A stretch of 64,000 bases of DNA, taken from the NCBI GenBank assembly GCA_030068075.1, contig CM057844.1:5704001-5768000 (forward strand), given 5' to 3'. This DNA comes from Paguma larvata (lineage: Eukaryota; Chordata; Mammalia; Carnivora; Viverridae). Positions within the stretch are counted from its first letter, which is position 1; each line of letters starts with the position of its first letter. Made by a program: the position numbers and the translations under genes. Under the pieces are notes generated by a model. It did no database searches, was not told where the DNA came from, and saw only the letters and a list, made by a program, of their open reading frames with translations. Shown here in pieces: positions 1 to 12,025 of this stretch.

Positions 1-690
1 CTGAGCTGATAGGCAGTGGAAGGTGTTCCAAGCAGAGAGAAAAGCATGAGAAATGCTCTCTCCCTGCTAGAGAGGGAGAATCCTGGGGAAGGGGAAGTAT
101 CCTGGGGAAGGAGAATTGAGGTTGGACAGAACAGATCATGTTGTAGGCCATGCAAACAAATTCAGGTTTGACCCTATGGATAATGTCAAGGCACCACTGA
201 ATATTTCTGAATAGGAGAGTGACAATGTGATGGGCCAATCAGGTGTGTGTGGGGTGGCGGGGGCTAGTACATACGTGAGATGAATATGAAGGGTGGAGAA
301 TATATACACATGAGATCTATTTAAGGGGTACTGGATTTGATATATGTATAAGGTAAGAAGAGGAAAAAGTATCTAAGACAACATTCAGATTTCAGTTATG
401 GGAAACTTGGGTAGAAGTGGTACAATTCACAGAAATACAGCATCTAGAAAAACAACAGGTATAGTAGGAGAAACAAAATAGCTCACCTTTGGACAGATGA
501 GTTTGAGAAGTAGGTCTCCAAAGTAGAGATGACCAAGAGAGAGTTAGAGATGAGTTTGGAGCTCAGACACACAGTCAGGCAGTAGAGACACTGTAGTGGG
601 TATGCAGCATGACCAATGGATGAAATCTGAGGTATAAAGCCAGAAGATCCCTCTAGATGAGCACTCTCCATACTGCCTACAGCAATATTC
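1..690 (-). repeat. L2 LINE fragment (old)
   Basis: Read on the plus strand this has the wording typical of L2 in antisense: 'ttccaagcagagag', 'catgttgtaggccatgc', 'gtttgaccctatgg', 'ggagagtgacaatgtgatg'. The phrases occur in the usual L2 order over about 650 bases. It is heavily diverged and continues beyond the left edge of the window. Short frames inside it are not genes. Confidence 0.6.
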
Positions 691-1559
691 TGGGACCAGC
701 TCACACCACTTCCAATGAGTCCCCTAAATTAAGTTGTATGAAATGTCTGAAATGTGAAATAAATAAAAGGCTAGAGAGAACAAACATTATTTGACTCACA
801 TGGAAACAAATTCTTCCTCGTCGTAAGAGCCAGAAGTGACAAGATAATTAAAACTAAACACTGCAGCAGGAATGGAAATAGAAACAAAAAGGCTTTATGA
901 AAATCAGTTTATCAGAGTTGCCCTGGATTGCTTCATTGTTGGTGGAAGGGGACCTGTCAGGTCCCCAGTACCTGCAACTGCAGAATTCTCATCCATGGAG
1001 ATCACCACTGAGACTGCTCAATTTTTTCTAGCTCTAGACTCATCAAAGGCACCTTTTGAAAAAGTAATGTATTTTCCTTGGCTTTCAAATTCCGAAACAG
1101 CAGGGAGTATTCCAGTTTCCCCACCAGGCACTAGTTCCCAGGGTGGAGCAATATCCTGGCACCGTGGTTGACACAGGAAACCATGCTCTGAATCCAATTA
1201 GGAGAAACAACCTAAGGCCTGGGCCTCCCCTTGTGGCTGCCTTAGTTTCTGTGCCTGTAAAGGTTTCTGAGCAATATTCAGGCTAACTAGTTTATCCATG
1301 ACGTTAGCAATAAATACGGCCCTCTAGGCCAACAAATATGGCCCTCTGGACTTGCCATAAGTCGCAACATCTGAGTGCTGTTAGCATGAGGGGGAAGCAG
1401 AGAGATCACTGTGTGGATGGCACACAGAAGACTTCCTCTCTCCCTGACATCATAGACACTGATGATCAGTTGTAGTGATATATCCCAATGGGGTATCTCA
1501 GAACCCTTTCCAACACAGCACTCCAAGCCTTCAGGTAGAGTTGATTCCAAACTGATTCT
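691..1559. other. Unassigned sequence
   Basis: No repeat family, RNA gene or convincing coding frame is recognised here. Frames of 87-99 codons on either strand have no motif and no flanking splice context, and are most likely chance. Confidence 0.5.
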
Positions 1560-1670
1560 GTCAGTGAAAAAAGTGAGGCTCTAAGGTTAAGTAAGCTCCC
1601 CAAGGTCTCACAGCTGGCCAGTGTCAGAGCTGGTGTCAAATATGACTCTCCTTGACTGTTTCAACAGCAT
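1560..1670 (-). repeat. MIR SINE fragment
   Basis: Contains an antisense MIR core ('gaggctctaaggttaagtaagctccccaaggtctcacagctggcc' pattern: A-rich end, gtta-agta-act, ccaaggtcacacagct). Short and diverged. Confidence 0.55.
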
Positions 1671-4639
1671 GTCAACACTCACCATCTAATTCCAAGTTGG
1701 AATGTTACTATGTTCTGTATTCCCCCAGAGCTTCCAGATGATCAACATGACAGGCAAGAGTGGAATATCCAAACAAGAACTCAGTTATCTCACTGAGATA
1801 GAACTGGCAATACTTTTTTATAGCAAAGTTTAAGGAATTATATTTCTCTGTGTTCATCTAATATTTGGTCAGGATTTTTGTTTGTGTGACCCAGTTCTGA
1901 TTACAGGTCAACCACGTCTAACCCCTGCATGGGTGCGCTGTTTTCTGTTGCATGTCTACCTCTAATTCTCTATGCTAACAGACACATAAGAAGCCAAAGG
2001 GCTAGCAAGGCAAAAGCAGTTTCCCAATGCCACCCAGGGCTCAACCCAGAAACTGAGTTTCTGACACTTTGTTCAGACAGTATACCTGGTTAACCATTTG
2101 TCCCTGCTTTTCAACTAGTCTAGTTCCTTAAACTTGAAGAGGCTTTACTCTGATTAAAAAAATTAGAGTTCTTCTGACTGCATAGATAGCAGGGTAAGCA
2201 CCCTAAGGTCAGGTGGTGTTCAGATGGAGGTAAGATCACAACTGCGTCCTGCGGATAGGTTGGTCACAAGCTGCAGATCAGCAATGCTAAATCCAAACTG
2301 AAACCTAAGGACGATAATTGATAGGATCAAGGTAGGACTTTAGGAATGTCTTTGTAAGTCTAGGCTATGAAGCAAAATCCTATGGCTTGAAACTTTCTGA
2401 AGTTAGACCCAAGTGGGTTAGAGAAGAATATATTTGAGATAAATGAATCAGTTCCAACTTTTTCAAAACTGCATTAATATATTAAAAGTCAACCCATCCA
2501 CAAACATTATATATGTGCCACGGGACAAGGGGCTGTGACCAACTCTTAATGTCTATTTCCTGGGACAGAAGTGTGCTTGAAAATTTTCTGAACCTAATGA
2601 GGCATCTGTCAAAATTTTGTAATATCCAACTTGCCTGTATATTACATTGTAAAGATGAATCTGCAGACCCCCAAACTGATGCCCTATTATTCCCCAAAGG
2701 AAGATGCTACAGGAACTTTCATCGTCCTCCATATGACACAGTTGTTGGAGTAGATGCTGACCATGGGCACGCAAGGTGCCTTGCTCGGTGGTGACTAATC
2801 AATTTCCCAGAGGACTCTGTCGGGTAGTGAGCTCCAGAGGAAATAGATGGCAATGAATCACAGTGCTCAGGAGTGGAAAATATAATGTGATTCACATTAA
2901 CTAAAAGAAAAGGTTGAGGGAGAAAAAAACAACTAAAAATTAAAACCACACACATACACACATCAGCAAATACCACACTGAGCATGTCAGCATAACTTCT
3001 GCTTTTTCAAAGTCCAAAGAAGGCAGAAAAGGGCACATTTTCAAAGAAAAGCCTAATAATCCACTTGGGGGAAAATGGAACTACTATAGTGCATAAAGAA
3101 GTTACACAAAAAGAAATGGATTATTTTTAGGGAAGTTGGTATTTGTTATAAGAAAAAAGGAGCCGATATGTTATTTTTTATTCCATCTCCAACAGTCCTT
3201 TAGACACCTTCTTTATTTTTTGTTGAATACTATCAAACCCTAAAAGGTTAACTTTTTCTTAGAACACACTTTATTTCTGATAAAATTCCTGCCTCATTAC
3301 TATAAGCATTCTCTGGAGTAGCATCATTCAATTTTTCAGTAATGAGTTACCCAGAAATACAAAATAAGGGAATAGAAGTTGGGCTCCTTAAGAATCCAGT
3401 CAATAAGCAAGTAAAAAAATAAAGTTGTTGAGATCAATCACTTTGAAACGATGGAAATTATTAGAAACAACAAGTAGGGCCATAGAGCTTCGATTTAACA
3501 TAAAAGCCAATGAATACTCCATGTGGGCACAAATTTTGAGTTTCTTTGCTGGTGCTTAAGTGGATAAGTATGCATCTGAATTGGTTAGTTACAAGACAAC
3601 ATGACCAAGTTTACAAAACATAAAATGAAGTTCATACTTGGATAGGATTTGGTTTATTCCAGCACCAGAGATGGCCAAACAGATTTCGAAATCGGGATGA
3701 GCCAGAAATTGAACAACTTGACATTGTGGGGCAGGAAAGTTTGGAGTGGAGGTCTTGACTGGAGGGGGGTGGGGGGTTGTGTGACCACACTAGTTATTTG
3801 TTATGATCTAAGTGGTGGCGTTATGAAATAACATGTCACCTCTTTCAGCAAGTGGCACTGATCAGTGAAAAGGCAGTCAAGTATGTGGAGCACAGAGGTG
3901 GGAGAAGGGCAAAGGGAAGGAATGATCGCCACCACCACCCCCCTCACAGACCACATACACAGGCATCTGTTCTGGGGAACTAGGCCTCCAGCAAATAGCC
4001 TGAGTCAAAACTTCAAATGCTTTATTGTCTGAATTTTCCAAGTTTGGGAGTTTCCTTGGGCCAATCTAGTTAAGTGACTGAAATCTTCACTTTACGTCTT
4101 GTTGTGTGAACTCCTAGACACACCTTTGCGCTCCCATTTGCCAGTAAAAACAAAACAAAACAATGTCAGAACAGCATTTTGGGCTCAGTTGTTTTGGTCC
4201 CTTCATCTTTCATTTAATGATACTATTGTTTGTTTTGATCTAACTAGTAGCAAAATTTACAATTTACCAAGACTTGAAGAGATTTTTCATCATTTCCATC
4301 AGGAAGGCATTTCATAAACATGCCTGGTTTTCTGTAATTTGTTTATCTTGTATTTCCAAATATCAAAATTCCTAACATATTCAGAAACCACACCCCCAGA
4401 TAACAAAGACTATGTTTTAGTTTCCAGTTGATTTTTTTTTCAATATTTTTGGTTAAAAAACTAGGATACAACAAGTGACCCGGTTAACCAAGTGAACATT
4501 CAAATCTAATGTTTTTCCGTAAATTCAGAATAATGTTTTATTACAAAAGCAATACAAGTTTGCTATAGAAAAATTCAAAAATAAATTATAAAATGAATAA
4601 ATAAATAGATTTAAACAATTAGATCTATTAATCCTCTGT
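1671..4639. other. Unassigned, mostly single-copy-looking sequence
   Basis: About 3 kb, AT-rich in places, with no recognised repeat family. The cluster of overlapping frames on both strands near 2480-2985 (71-93 codons) shows no known motif. No splice-framed exon could be argued. Confidence 0.45.
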
Positions 4640-4910
4640 AGTACATCCTTCCAGTTTTTTATGACCCATCTGTCTCTTCCTCCCCACTGTATTTCATTTC
4701 ATTTTGTAATGTTTATTATAACCTGAAATATGTTGTGTATTTACTTGCTTGATTATGTATTGTCTAATTCTCCAGGAGGCTGAGAATCTCAGGGGGAAGC
4801 ACTTTGTCACACTGGTTCACTACCAACCTCTTCTAGCCTCACAAAGTGTCTGATGCATTAGAAGATTTCCTAAAGATTCAACAAATGAATGAAAGAATGA
4901 ATAACTGGTA
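4640..4910 (+). repeat. L2 LINE 3' end fragment
   Basis: The stretch has the L2 3' layout: 'tctccaggaggctgagaatctcaggg', 'ggttcactaccaacctcttctagcctcac', 'gtctgatgcattag', then 'attcaacaaatgaatgaaagaatgaat' as the terminal repeat-like tail. Diverged sense copy. Confidence 0.55.
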
Positions 4911-5099
4911 CGCATTAAATATTTGAAAAACTGAAAGCCATTAAGTCAAGGAGATGGCATGCAGACTGAAGCAACTTTCTGTTCCATCTCATTGTTCTTT
5001 ATCTGCTATTAGATAACTAGTCTATTAATTTGCGTTTGAACTCTGTAAATTTAGCTACAGGCATATATTTAGTTCACTTTCGTTATATGAGAAATTGTA

Positions 5100-5185
5100 G
5101 AAGTAGCGGATTTGGTGGGAAGTGAAAGAGAGGCAACTCCACGAAGTAGCAGATTTGGTGGGAAGTGAAAAAGAGGCAACTCCAC
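5100..5185 (+). repeat. 43-bp tandem duplication (two units)
   Basis: Bases 5100-5142 and 5143-5185 are two adjacent 43-base copies that begin 'gaagtagc' and end 'caactccac'. They differ at only two positions (both G to A). This is a recent local duplication, not part of a recognised repeat family. The next 200 bases are richer in CG dinucleotides than the surroundings. Confidence 0.95.
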
Positions 5186-5770
5186 AGACACACTGGCTGT
5201 GCACAATCAGCGTCAATGTGGAGGAGAAGATGCGAATGGGGGCGCCACTGGGGAACACGCTGGCGCCCTTAAGCAAGCGCCTGTGCCCATGCATGAACCA
5301 GCGCTGCTCACTCCTCCGCTCCCCAGGTCTGGCTCTATCTACACTGGCAAAGTGGACACACAGCAAGTGCCAGATTAACCGTATGTGGAGGGAAAAGACT
5401 GAGGAAGGTAGCTTATGCAGGGACTGAAGAAAGAAAGATCATAATATATATTTTGCTTTATCCAACATCTGGACATTTTTTAAGTCACCAATTTCCCATT
5501 CACAGAGAAAAAGTAGTCAAGGAAGTATATCTTGATTTAATAAAGATCTGCTGTGTCCTTACCAGACAATGACATTTTTTGGCAAACGATCTAAAATATG
5601 ATATCGTCCTTCCTTTTATGTCTTTTACTGAGGATGAAACACCACGAAACAATTCCTGAGTGTACCATTCTGATGGGGTGTGGGGACAGTAATGGGGGAA
5701 GGGATTTTTTTTTTAACTTTCTCTTTGGAAATAATTTTGACCATACAGAAAAAAATACAACAGTCCAGAA
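5186..5770. other. Unassigned sequence next to the tandem duplication
   Basis: Overlapping frames of 101 (plus) and 103 (minus) codons run through the duplication and 5190-5427. Neither shows a recognised domain. Local GC is higher at 5220-5340, then AT-rich sequence follows to the L1 at about 5775. Confidence 0.4.
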
Positions 5771-5774
5771 CCCT

Positions 5775-6719
5775 TCTTAATCAATAAGAAAACAAAGAAA
5801 AATGAGAAAATATTTGAACAGATATTTCCCCAGAGAAGATATGTGCATGAAAATTAAGTACATGAAATGATGCTAGTCATTAGGAAACGCTAAACCTGAA
5901 ATAAGATATTACTACAGTTCTAACAGAATGACTAACCTTGGGCACCTGGGTGGCTCAGTTGCCTAAGCGTCCAACTTCGACTCAGATCATGATCTCACGG
6001 TTTGTGAGTTCAAGCCCCACACTGGGTTCTCTGCTGGAAGCACAGAGCCTGCTTCAGATCCTCTGCCCTCCTCACTATCTGCCCCTCCCCCAGACTCTCT
6101 CTCTCCCATTCTCAAAAATAAATAAACATTAATTTTTTAATTAAAAAAAAGAATGACTAACCTCAGAAAGATTGACAATATCAGTTGTTGGTAAGGATAT
6201 AGAAAAACTGGATCCCTCATACTTTGTGGGAATGCACTAAAATGTTACAGTCTCTTTGGAAAACAGTTTGGCAGTTTCTTAAAAAGCTAAACATATACTT
6301 ACCATGTGACCAATATATGTCACTGGTTAAGTACCTCCCCAAGAGAAATTAAAATATATGTCCACATAAAGTCTGCATGTGGATGTTCATTACAGCATTA
6401 TTCGCAATGATAAAACAAAAAGCAAACCAAGTTTCTATCAACTGTAGAATGGATAAACAAAAAAGTGATATAACCATACAATGAAATACTATTCCACAGT
6501 AAAAAAGGAAACAAACTATTGACATATGCTATGATGTGAATAATTTTAATAACATTATGCCAAGTGAAAATAGACACAAAATCCACATACTATATGATTC
6601 CGTTTACATGAAATTTCTAGAAAATTATATATATTTACCCAAACACTTATATTTGTATACTTAAAATGGATGAATTTTAGGACATGTAAATTATAAACCA
6701 ATAAAAGTGTTTTCATGAA
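5775..6719 (+). repeat. L1 LINE fragment (3' part of ORF2 to 3' UTR), interrupted
   Basis: Before and after the SINE at 5939-6149 the sequence follows the L1 order: 'tatttgaacagatatttccccagagaagatatg', 'agtcattaggaaacgc', 'agtctctttggaaaacagtttggcag', 'catgtggatgttcattacagc', 'atggataaac', 'tacaatgaaatactattcc'. Old, 5'-truncated and full of stops. The SINE is younger, since it splits this element. Confidence 0.75.
5939..6149 (+). repeat. Felid CAN-SINE inserted in L1
   Basis: tRNA-derived head 'cacctgggtggctcag', B-box-like 'gagttcaagcccc', CT-rich middle, 'aataaataaacatta' tail. Flanked by a perfect 14-base target-site duplication, agaatgactaacct, at 5925-5938 and 6150-6163. Confidence 0.95.
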
Positions 6720-6730
6720 AGCATGTTCTA

Positions 6731-6932
6731 GGGGCACCTGGGTGGCTCAGTCGGTTAAGCATCCAACTCTTGATTTCAGCTCAGGGCATGATCAAGCAGT
6801 CGTGGGAATTGATCTCCACATTGGGCTCCGTGCTGAGCATGGAGCCTGCTTGGGATTCTCTCTCTCTCTCTCTCTCTCCCTCTGCCCCTCTCCCCCACTC
6901 TCTCTCTCTCTCAAATTAAAAAAAAAAAAGAC
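6731..6932 (+). repeat. Felid CAN-SINE
   Basis: Same head and CT-rich middle, with an A-run tail. The target-site duplication is agcatgttcta (6720-6730) versus agcatattcta (6933-6943), one mismatch in 11. The internal CT microsatellite produces a spurious Ser/Leu frame. Confidence 0.92.
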
Positions 6933-6944
6933 AGCATATTCTAC

Positions 6945-7100
6945 ACATATTGTTCCACACAGTGCTTTTTTTCTACCCAAAACTATAACTTGAACAGAAT
7001 TTCATGTCAACACACTAGCTCTCCCTCTTTTGTTAATGGTTGTATAGTGTTTCATTGTATGGCTGTGCCAAAATGTAAATAAATTAAATAACCATCCAAA
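6945..7100 (-). repeat. Antisense L1 fragment
   Basis: The phrases 'ttaatggttgtatagtgtttcattgtatggctgtgcc' and 'ataaattaaataaccatcc' match the antisense 3' region of old L1 elements. Short, so the call is tentative. Confidence 0.45.
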
Positions 7101-8599
7101 AAATGCTCACCTTTCCCCCATTCAGTCTAAAGGCCTTCGAGGTAGTTAGCTTCTGCTGTGCTCAGTTTCAAAAGCTACGAATTCCTTCCTTCCATTCCCG
7201 CAACTCTCTGGAGTGTCCTATAGCAGATGCTAACAGCGCCTCACCACGTCCCCTCAGCACCTACCACTCCCACAGCTGTCTAGGGTTTCCACAACAAGCA
7301 CCAGTGGCACTTTTTCTGAAGACTTTGACAGCAGCAGACTTGACCCACCCATGAGTGGACCAGAAGACCTGGGAGTCACTGGCCCTTGAAATGGTTCTCA
7401 CCAATGATGGATGGGAATTGGTGGATAAAATACCCCAGCGACCTCACTCCTTGGTGACTTGAGGTCAAATTCTCTCCCAGGACTCCCCCGCAGGATGGAG
7501 CTCCACTTGCCCACAGTGCTAATCTGCCCATTAACACAACCGCTTTCCCTTCTCTGTCTCAATTACCCACCTCCACCATCCTTCCCACCAAGAAATGACA
7601 CTTAGTAATTGGCTCACACATCTGGCACTTTCTGCTCCACCCTTGTGCACTTATAAAGACAGAAACAAACCACCAAGTTCACAGGCATTTTGATTTAGTA
7701 TTAATGAAGCATATGATTTCATTAATGGGTTAATGAGAATGCTCTATTGGGACAAATAAGGTGCCATCGTCAAGACATTAGCATCAAGGTCTGTGTTCAC
7801 TTGCTTGCTCGGCCACTCCACGGAACACAGTATAAATAACTTATGAGTGCTTGCAAAGACGTTTAATCGTTCGAGGCTTAGGTTTTTTCTGCAGACCTCC
7901 TTTACAGGGCCAAGAACACAACAGTCAAGCCACCCTGAGCATATGCTTTATGACTTACAACTCACAAAAAAGCATAAAACGGCAAGTCTTTTCCATGCTC
8001 ACTTGGAAAAAGTCCTGCAAATTTATGGCTGCAAATTCCAACCGACATAAAAGCTCTGCCTCCTCCTCCTTCCAGCCAAGTAGTAGTCGTGCCAGATGAG
8101 AGAGCCAAGGCACTGAGAAAAGCAGAGAAATGAGATTTTTACGGGATTCGAGCCTTCTCCTGAAATGTCGGAAAATACACCCATCAATATAATTGACAAT
8201 TTATTCATTCCACTTGCTGCTCTTATCTCATTCTGACGAGCTTGAGCAACTGGCAGGGGCAGATGTCATTTAGGCAGCTGCCCAGGAGCTAACAAGTTGT
8301 CACTGTGGGCTGGCAGAGCTCAACAACTCCAGACACTGTGAGTCCACACTGAGCTGTCACTGTAGGAGATAAGGCAACAGTCCCCAGCTGAGATCTGAGA
8401 CAGCAAAGAGGGTTCTGGAACCTGAGGGTGTGCAGTTTTAAAGAACTATTTCATCTCCCATTAATAACAAGTTAGAATATTGTTAAAAGATTTGGGACTT
8501 TGCCCGAAGTGATAATGAAAACTGGCATTGGTAAAAACTTTTAAATTTCACGTTGTATTTGCACAGTTTAGCAGCAGACAGAGGAAGCACACTAGAGTG
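7101..8599. other. Repeat-free stretch; possible regulatory sequence
   Basis: About 1.5 kb with no recognised repeat in an otherwise repeat-rich window. At 7690-7740 there is a cluster of ATTA/TAAT-type homeodomain core sites ('attaatgaagcatatg', 'cattaatgggttaatgag'). At 8230-8330 there is a GC-balanced stretch with an E-box CAGCTG ('aggcagctgcccagg'). These are motif-level observations only, and conservation cannot be judged from one sequence. Confidence 0.35.
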
Positions 8600-9035
8600 C
8601 CTTACTGATTATAAGCCATGGCCAGTAGCAGAAACTTCCCCAGTAAAGGCCGAATATACCTCTCTGCTTCTTACCTTGGGCTTGGATGTGTGACTTGCTT
8701 TAGTCAATAAGGTAACACAGAGGGTCTATTAGGAGGCCTCTTGGGTTTCCACTTGCACCCTTATGTCTCTGTCACGGTCATGTGCAGAGCTTCCATTGCA
8801 TACTAGCTGCCCACAAGCCTGACTTAGAATGTACTCAGGTGGAGCAGGCCTGAGCCTAGACCTCAGCCAAGAGAGGCCAAGCCCAGTTGGACCTATGTCA
8901 GAAACAGAGCCACCCAGCTGAGCTCAACCCAGATCAGCCAAACCCCAGCCAACTTCTAGTTGTATGAGCTAAACAAATGCTTATTATTAATTTTCCACTG
9001 AGTTTGGGGGTGGTATGCTGCACCATGACCACCGA
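8600..9035 (+). repeat. MaLR/MLT1-like LTR (old)
   Basis: Shows 'gatgtgtgacttgctttagtcaata', 'ggaggcctcttgggtttcc', 'cacccagctgagctcaaccc', then an AATAAA-like zone and 'ccactgagtttgggggtgg' near the 3' end. This is the order seen in mammalian MaLR-type LTRs. The subfamily cannot be fixed by eye. The same LTR type recurs at 11.26-11.94 kb. Confidence 0.5.
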
Positions 9036-9399
9036 TGCAGAGAACACAGGGGAAGTACAGGAAGCCAAGGGGAATAATGCACAATAGCTTTTCCTGGTTT
9101 CCTTCCCTGGACAAATGGGTGACAACACACAGGATAGAGTGATGAAGTTCACAATTGCTTTAAAAAGATCCCTAATGATTTCTCCAAGAATACCTCACCT
9201 TCCGTGTCCCTTGGTAGGATAATTCCAAGATGTATCCTACACTGTCTGTCATGGACCCCCAGTGGGATTAAGCCCCAGTTTCTCAGTGTCACCCGCTCAT
9301 GGTCCATCTTGATGGCCTTACCCCTTCTCAATCCCACCCCTCTCCTTCCCTGTGTGTTTGAGCATCAATGCCCATATAAATATTTGCACATGAATTCTT

Positions 9400-9599
9400 T
9401 TATATATATATTTTTAATTTTTTATTTATTTTTGAGAGGGGGGAGGGGCAGAGAGAGAGGGAGAGAGAGAATCTGAAGCAGGCTCCAAGCTGCAAGCTGT
9501 CAGCACTGAGCTCGATGCAGGGTTCGAACTTACAAACCATGTGATCATGACCTGAGCCGAAGTCAGACACTTAATCAATTGAGCCACACAGGTGCCCCA
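9400..9599 (-). repeat. Felid CAN-SINE, antisense
   Basis: Reverse-complement CAN-SINE: T-rich tail first, 'gaagcaggctcc', 'gttcgaac', 'gagccacacaggtgcc' at the head. Target-site duplication gcacatgaattctt (9386-9399) versus gcacgtgaattctt (9600-9613), one mismatch. Confidence 0.93.
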
Positions 9600-9689
9600 G
9601 CACGTGAATTCTTGACCCAAACTAAGACACGGCTCATTTTTACAAATAAAAACTAACATTCACCGAGTACTCGAATGTCCCAGATACCG

Positions 9690-9780
9690 TGACACACGAT
9701 GACTTCACTGCTCTCAGTTGTCTCATCTGTAAAATGGGGACAGGACCTGACTCACAGCAAGCCGCAAAGAAATGTTACTA
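9690..9780 (+). repeat. MIR fragment
   Basis: Contains the MIR core end 'ctcagttgtctcatctgtaaaatggggacagg' pattern followed by a diverged tail. Confidence 0.6.
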
Positions 9781-10599
9781 TTTTCAAGCAAGACTCACTT
9801 ATCCTTATTACTATCAGACTTGTAAGCTGCACGTTGGAAGGAACAGGGAGGACTGAGGAAAATACCTAGGAGAAAGGAATGACGACAAATGATAAATTCC
9901 TCCCAAAACCACTTTATATTTCTCAGCCAGCTGATGGCAGCATGAGTCTTTAACTAAACAGTGAGCAGGGAGAGCAACAGGAAAAGTGAAGCATTCTCCA
10001 CTGATTATATGTAATTAGTGAGATTCTGCCCCATGGAGGGAGGAGAAACCCAAGAATCAGAGAAGATACAAGAGTCCAGTGGAAGACACCAGTCAGATTG
10101 TGCTCCTCAGTGTGCATGGCTAAGTCACGGGAGGCATTTCCAGAGAAACTATTTAGGATGGGCCCAGTAGTAGATTGAGGATTTTGGTCTGGTGAGCAGA
10201 GACCTAGGCTTGCTCTAGACCTTTCCAGAGCACCCCCTGGTACCATGAAATAGGGCACTCAAGCTCAGCCTCTGGGGCCTTAGGACTCAGCCAGAGGGGG
10301 AGAAGGAGATAGATCACCCAGGTGGGATTAAAAAATGACGACTCCTGCTTACCCAAGGGAAAGTGGGGGTCTTCCCAAAGATAGCTGCTTACTTGTTCCT
10401 TGCCAAATTCTCCTCTGGTGATATCATCCCACCAGCCCTGCCCTTCTGTAGCATGCTCCTCAGACTGGATCCAAATGGAGGCCAGGGAAAGGGGAGGGAG
10501 TAAACCCCATGTCCTCTGATCACACCTGCATGGGGGCCACCATTCGCGTCAAACCCTCAGGCCACATTGGCATCACAGCGTTCAGCCAACTACGCTGTG
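9781..10599. other. Unassigned sequence
   Basis: No recognised repeat family and no coding frame with a motif. The 102-codon minus frame at 9950-10258 lacks any recognised domain. Confidence 0.4.
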
Positions 10600-10800
10600 G
10601 AAGCCATCACACAGCCCAGCTTCAAACCCCACCTTTGCCACTGCCCAACTGTGATCAAGGGCAAGCTAGCATTCAGTTTCCTCTTAATGACCTCTTAGCA
10701 TTCAGTTTCCCATCTATAAATTCAGGATAATAATGATCCCACCCTTGTAGGGCTACTGTGACAATGAAATATGACAATGAATGCTGTGGTCGTTCATTGG
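10600..10800 (+). repeat. MIR SINE with internal duplication
   Basis: MIR wording: 'cttcaaaccccacctttgccactg', 'cagtttcccatctataaattcaggataataatg', 'agggctactgtgac'. Within it tagcattcagtttcc occurs twice, at 10667-10681 and 10696-10710, a 29-base period duplication of the core. Confidence 0.7.
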
Positions 10801-11259
10801 TAGGGGCAAAATGTTCACAAACTGAAGCCTTCCTAAAATCCCATGGGAACAAAGCCATTTGGCAGACAGACCATTTGACTCTTTGCCTCCCTCTAGAGAG
10901 CCTGCTGGCTCCCCAAAGTTAGACATGAGAGACCTTCATCACCTACCACTCCCAGCTGGCAATGCGGAAGAAGAGAACAACAAAAGAAAAAAAAGTCTTC
11001 ACTACCAACTAACCCCGCTGCGCTCTGCCACACCCCTCCCATCTCAATCCCCCTTCTACAGAGTTAGGCAGGAGGGGAATGGAGAGAATGGCCTGTAGCT
11101 CTTCTATTCTCTCTCTATCTCGACTTCTTGCTGTCCTCTCATCTCAACCCAGTTCCATTTTTCTCATAAATTATGCACATGGTTTGCTTTCTACCATTCT
11201 CTATAGTAATGTTGTTAATTCCCGTGGTACAATATTAGCATTTCACGTGGTATTGTGGG

Positions 11260-11935
11260 TTGCAAAGACAGTCACAGTTCCCCACCCTTCCTATCGGCCT
11301 GCCCTTTGCAAGACGGCTTTGCAGTTCCTCTCACCAATGGCTGCAGTCTAGTTCTCTTTTCTTGAATCTGGATTGGCCCATGACCTGCTCTGGCCAAAAG
11401 AATCTGGCAGATTCTTACTGTATTCATTTCAAGCCCAAGCCTCAAGAAGCCATGCATGCTCACTCTCTCAGAGCCCTAACCTGCGAGAGGATGAGAGACA
11501 CTCAGAGCAGAGAGGAGCCATCCCAGGGAAGGCCGCTGTCACCAACCTGGCAGTTGACTGAAGATGCGCGTGTCAGCCCAGCTGAGCCAGCCAGACCAGC
11601 AGAGCCCAGCCTCAGCTGTCAACCTGCAGAATTCCAAATTTAAAAAATGGCTATTATTTTAAGCCACTACATTTTGGGGGTGTTTTAAAAATTTTTTTAA
11701 TGTTTCTTTATTTTTGAGAGAAAGCGCACAAGCTGGGGAGGAGCAGAAAGAGAGGAAGAAGAGGATCTGAATTAGGCTCTGAGCTTACAGTGCAGAGCCA
11801 GACGTGGGGTTCGAACCCATGAACCATGAGATGATGACCCGAGCCGAAACCAAGAGTCAGATGCTTAACTGACTGAGCTACCCAGGCACTCCTCGGATGG
11901 TTTTTTCAGGCATCAAAAGCTAACTGATGGATTAG
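11260..11935 (+). repeat. MaLR/MLT1-like LTR split by a SINE
   Basis: Carries 'ggattggcccatgacctgctctggccaaaagaat', 'gaggatgagagacac', 'cagcccagctgagccag', 'gaccagcagagcccagcc', then 'attttaagccactacattttggggtg'. After the antisense SINE the LTR resumes as 'ggttttttcaggcatcaaaagctaactgatgg', matching the usual 3' terminus. The SINE is therefore younger. Frames of 62-127 codons here are LTR sequence, not genes. Confidence 0.6.
11685..11893 (-). repeat. Felid CAN-SINE, antisense, within LTR
   Basis: Antisense SINE with 'gttcgaaccc' and terminal 'ctgagctacccaggcac'. It interrupts the last 40 bases of the MLT1-like LTR. GT-rich flanks on both sides make the target-site duplication hard to fix exactly. 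Confidence 0.88.
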
Positions 11936-12025
11936 GCAATAAAAAATACAATTAAAGAACTAAACTGGTCTTACATTTTACATGCGTGTATTTATCCTTT
12001 ATCATAATAAAAAAACAACCCTCCT

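Noticed and set aside
11260..11643. 127-codon plus-strand frame as a gene
   Set aside because: Lies wholly in an MLT1-like LTR.
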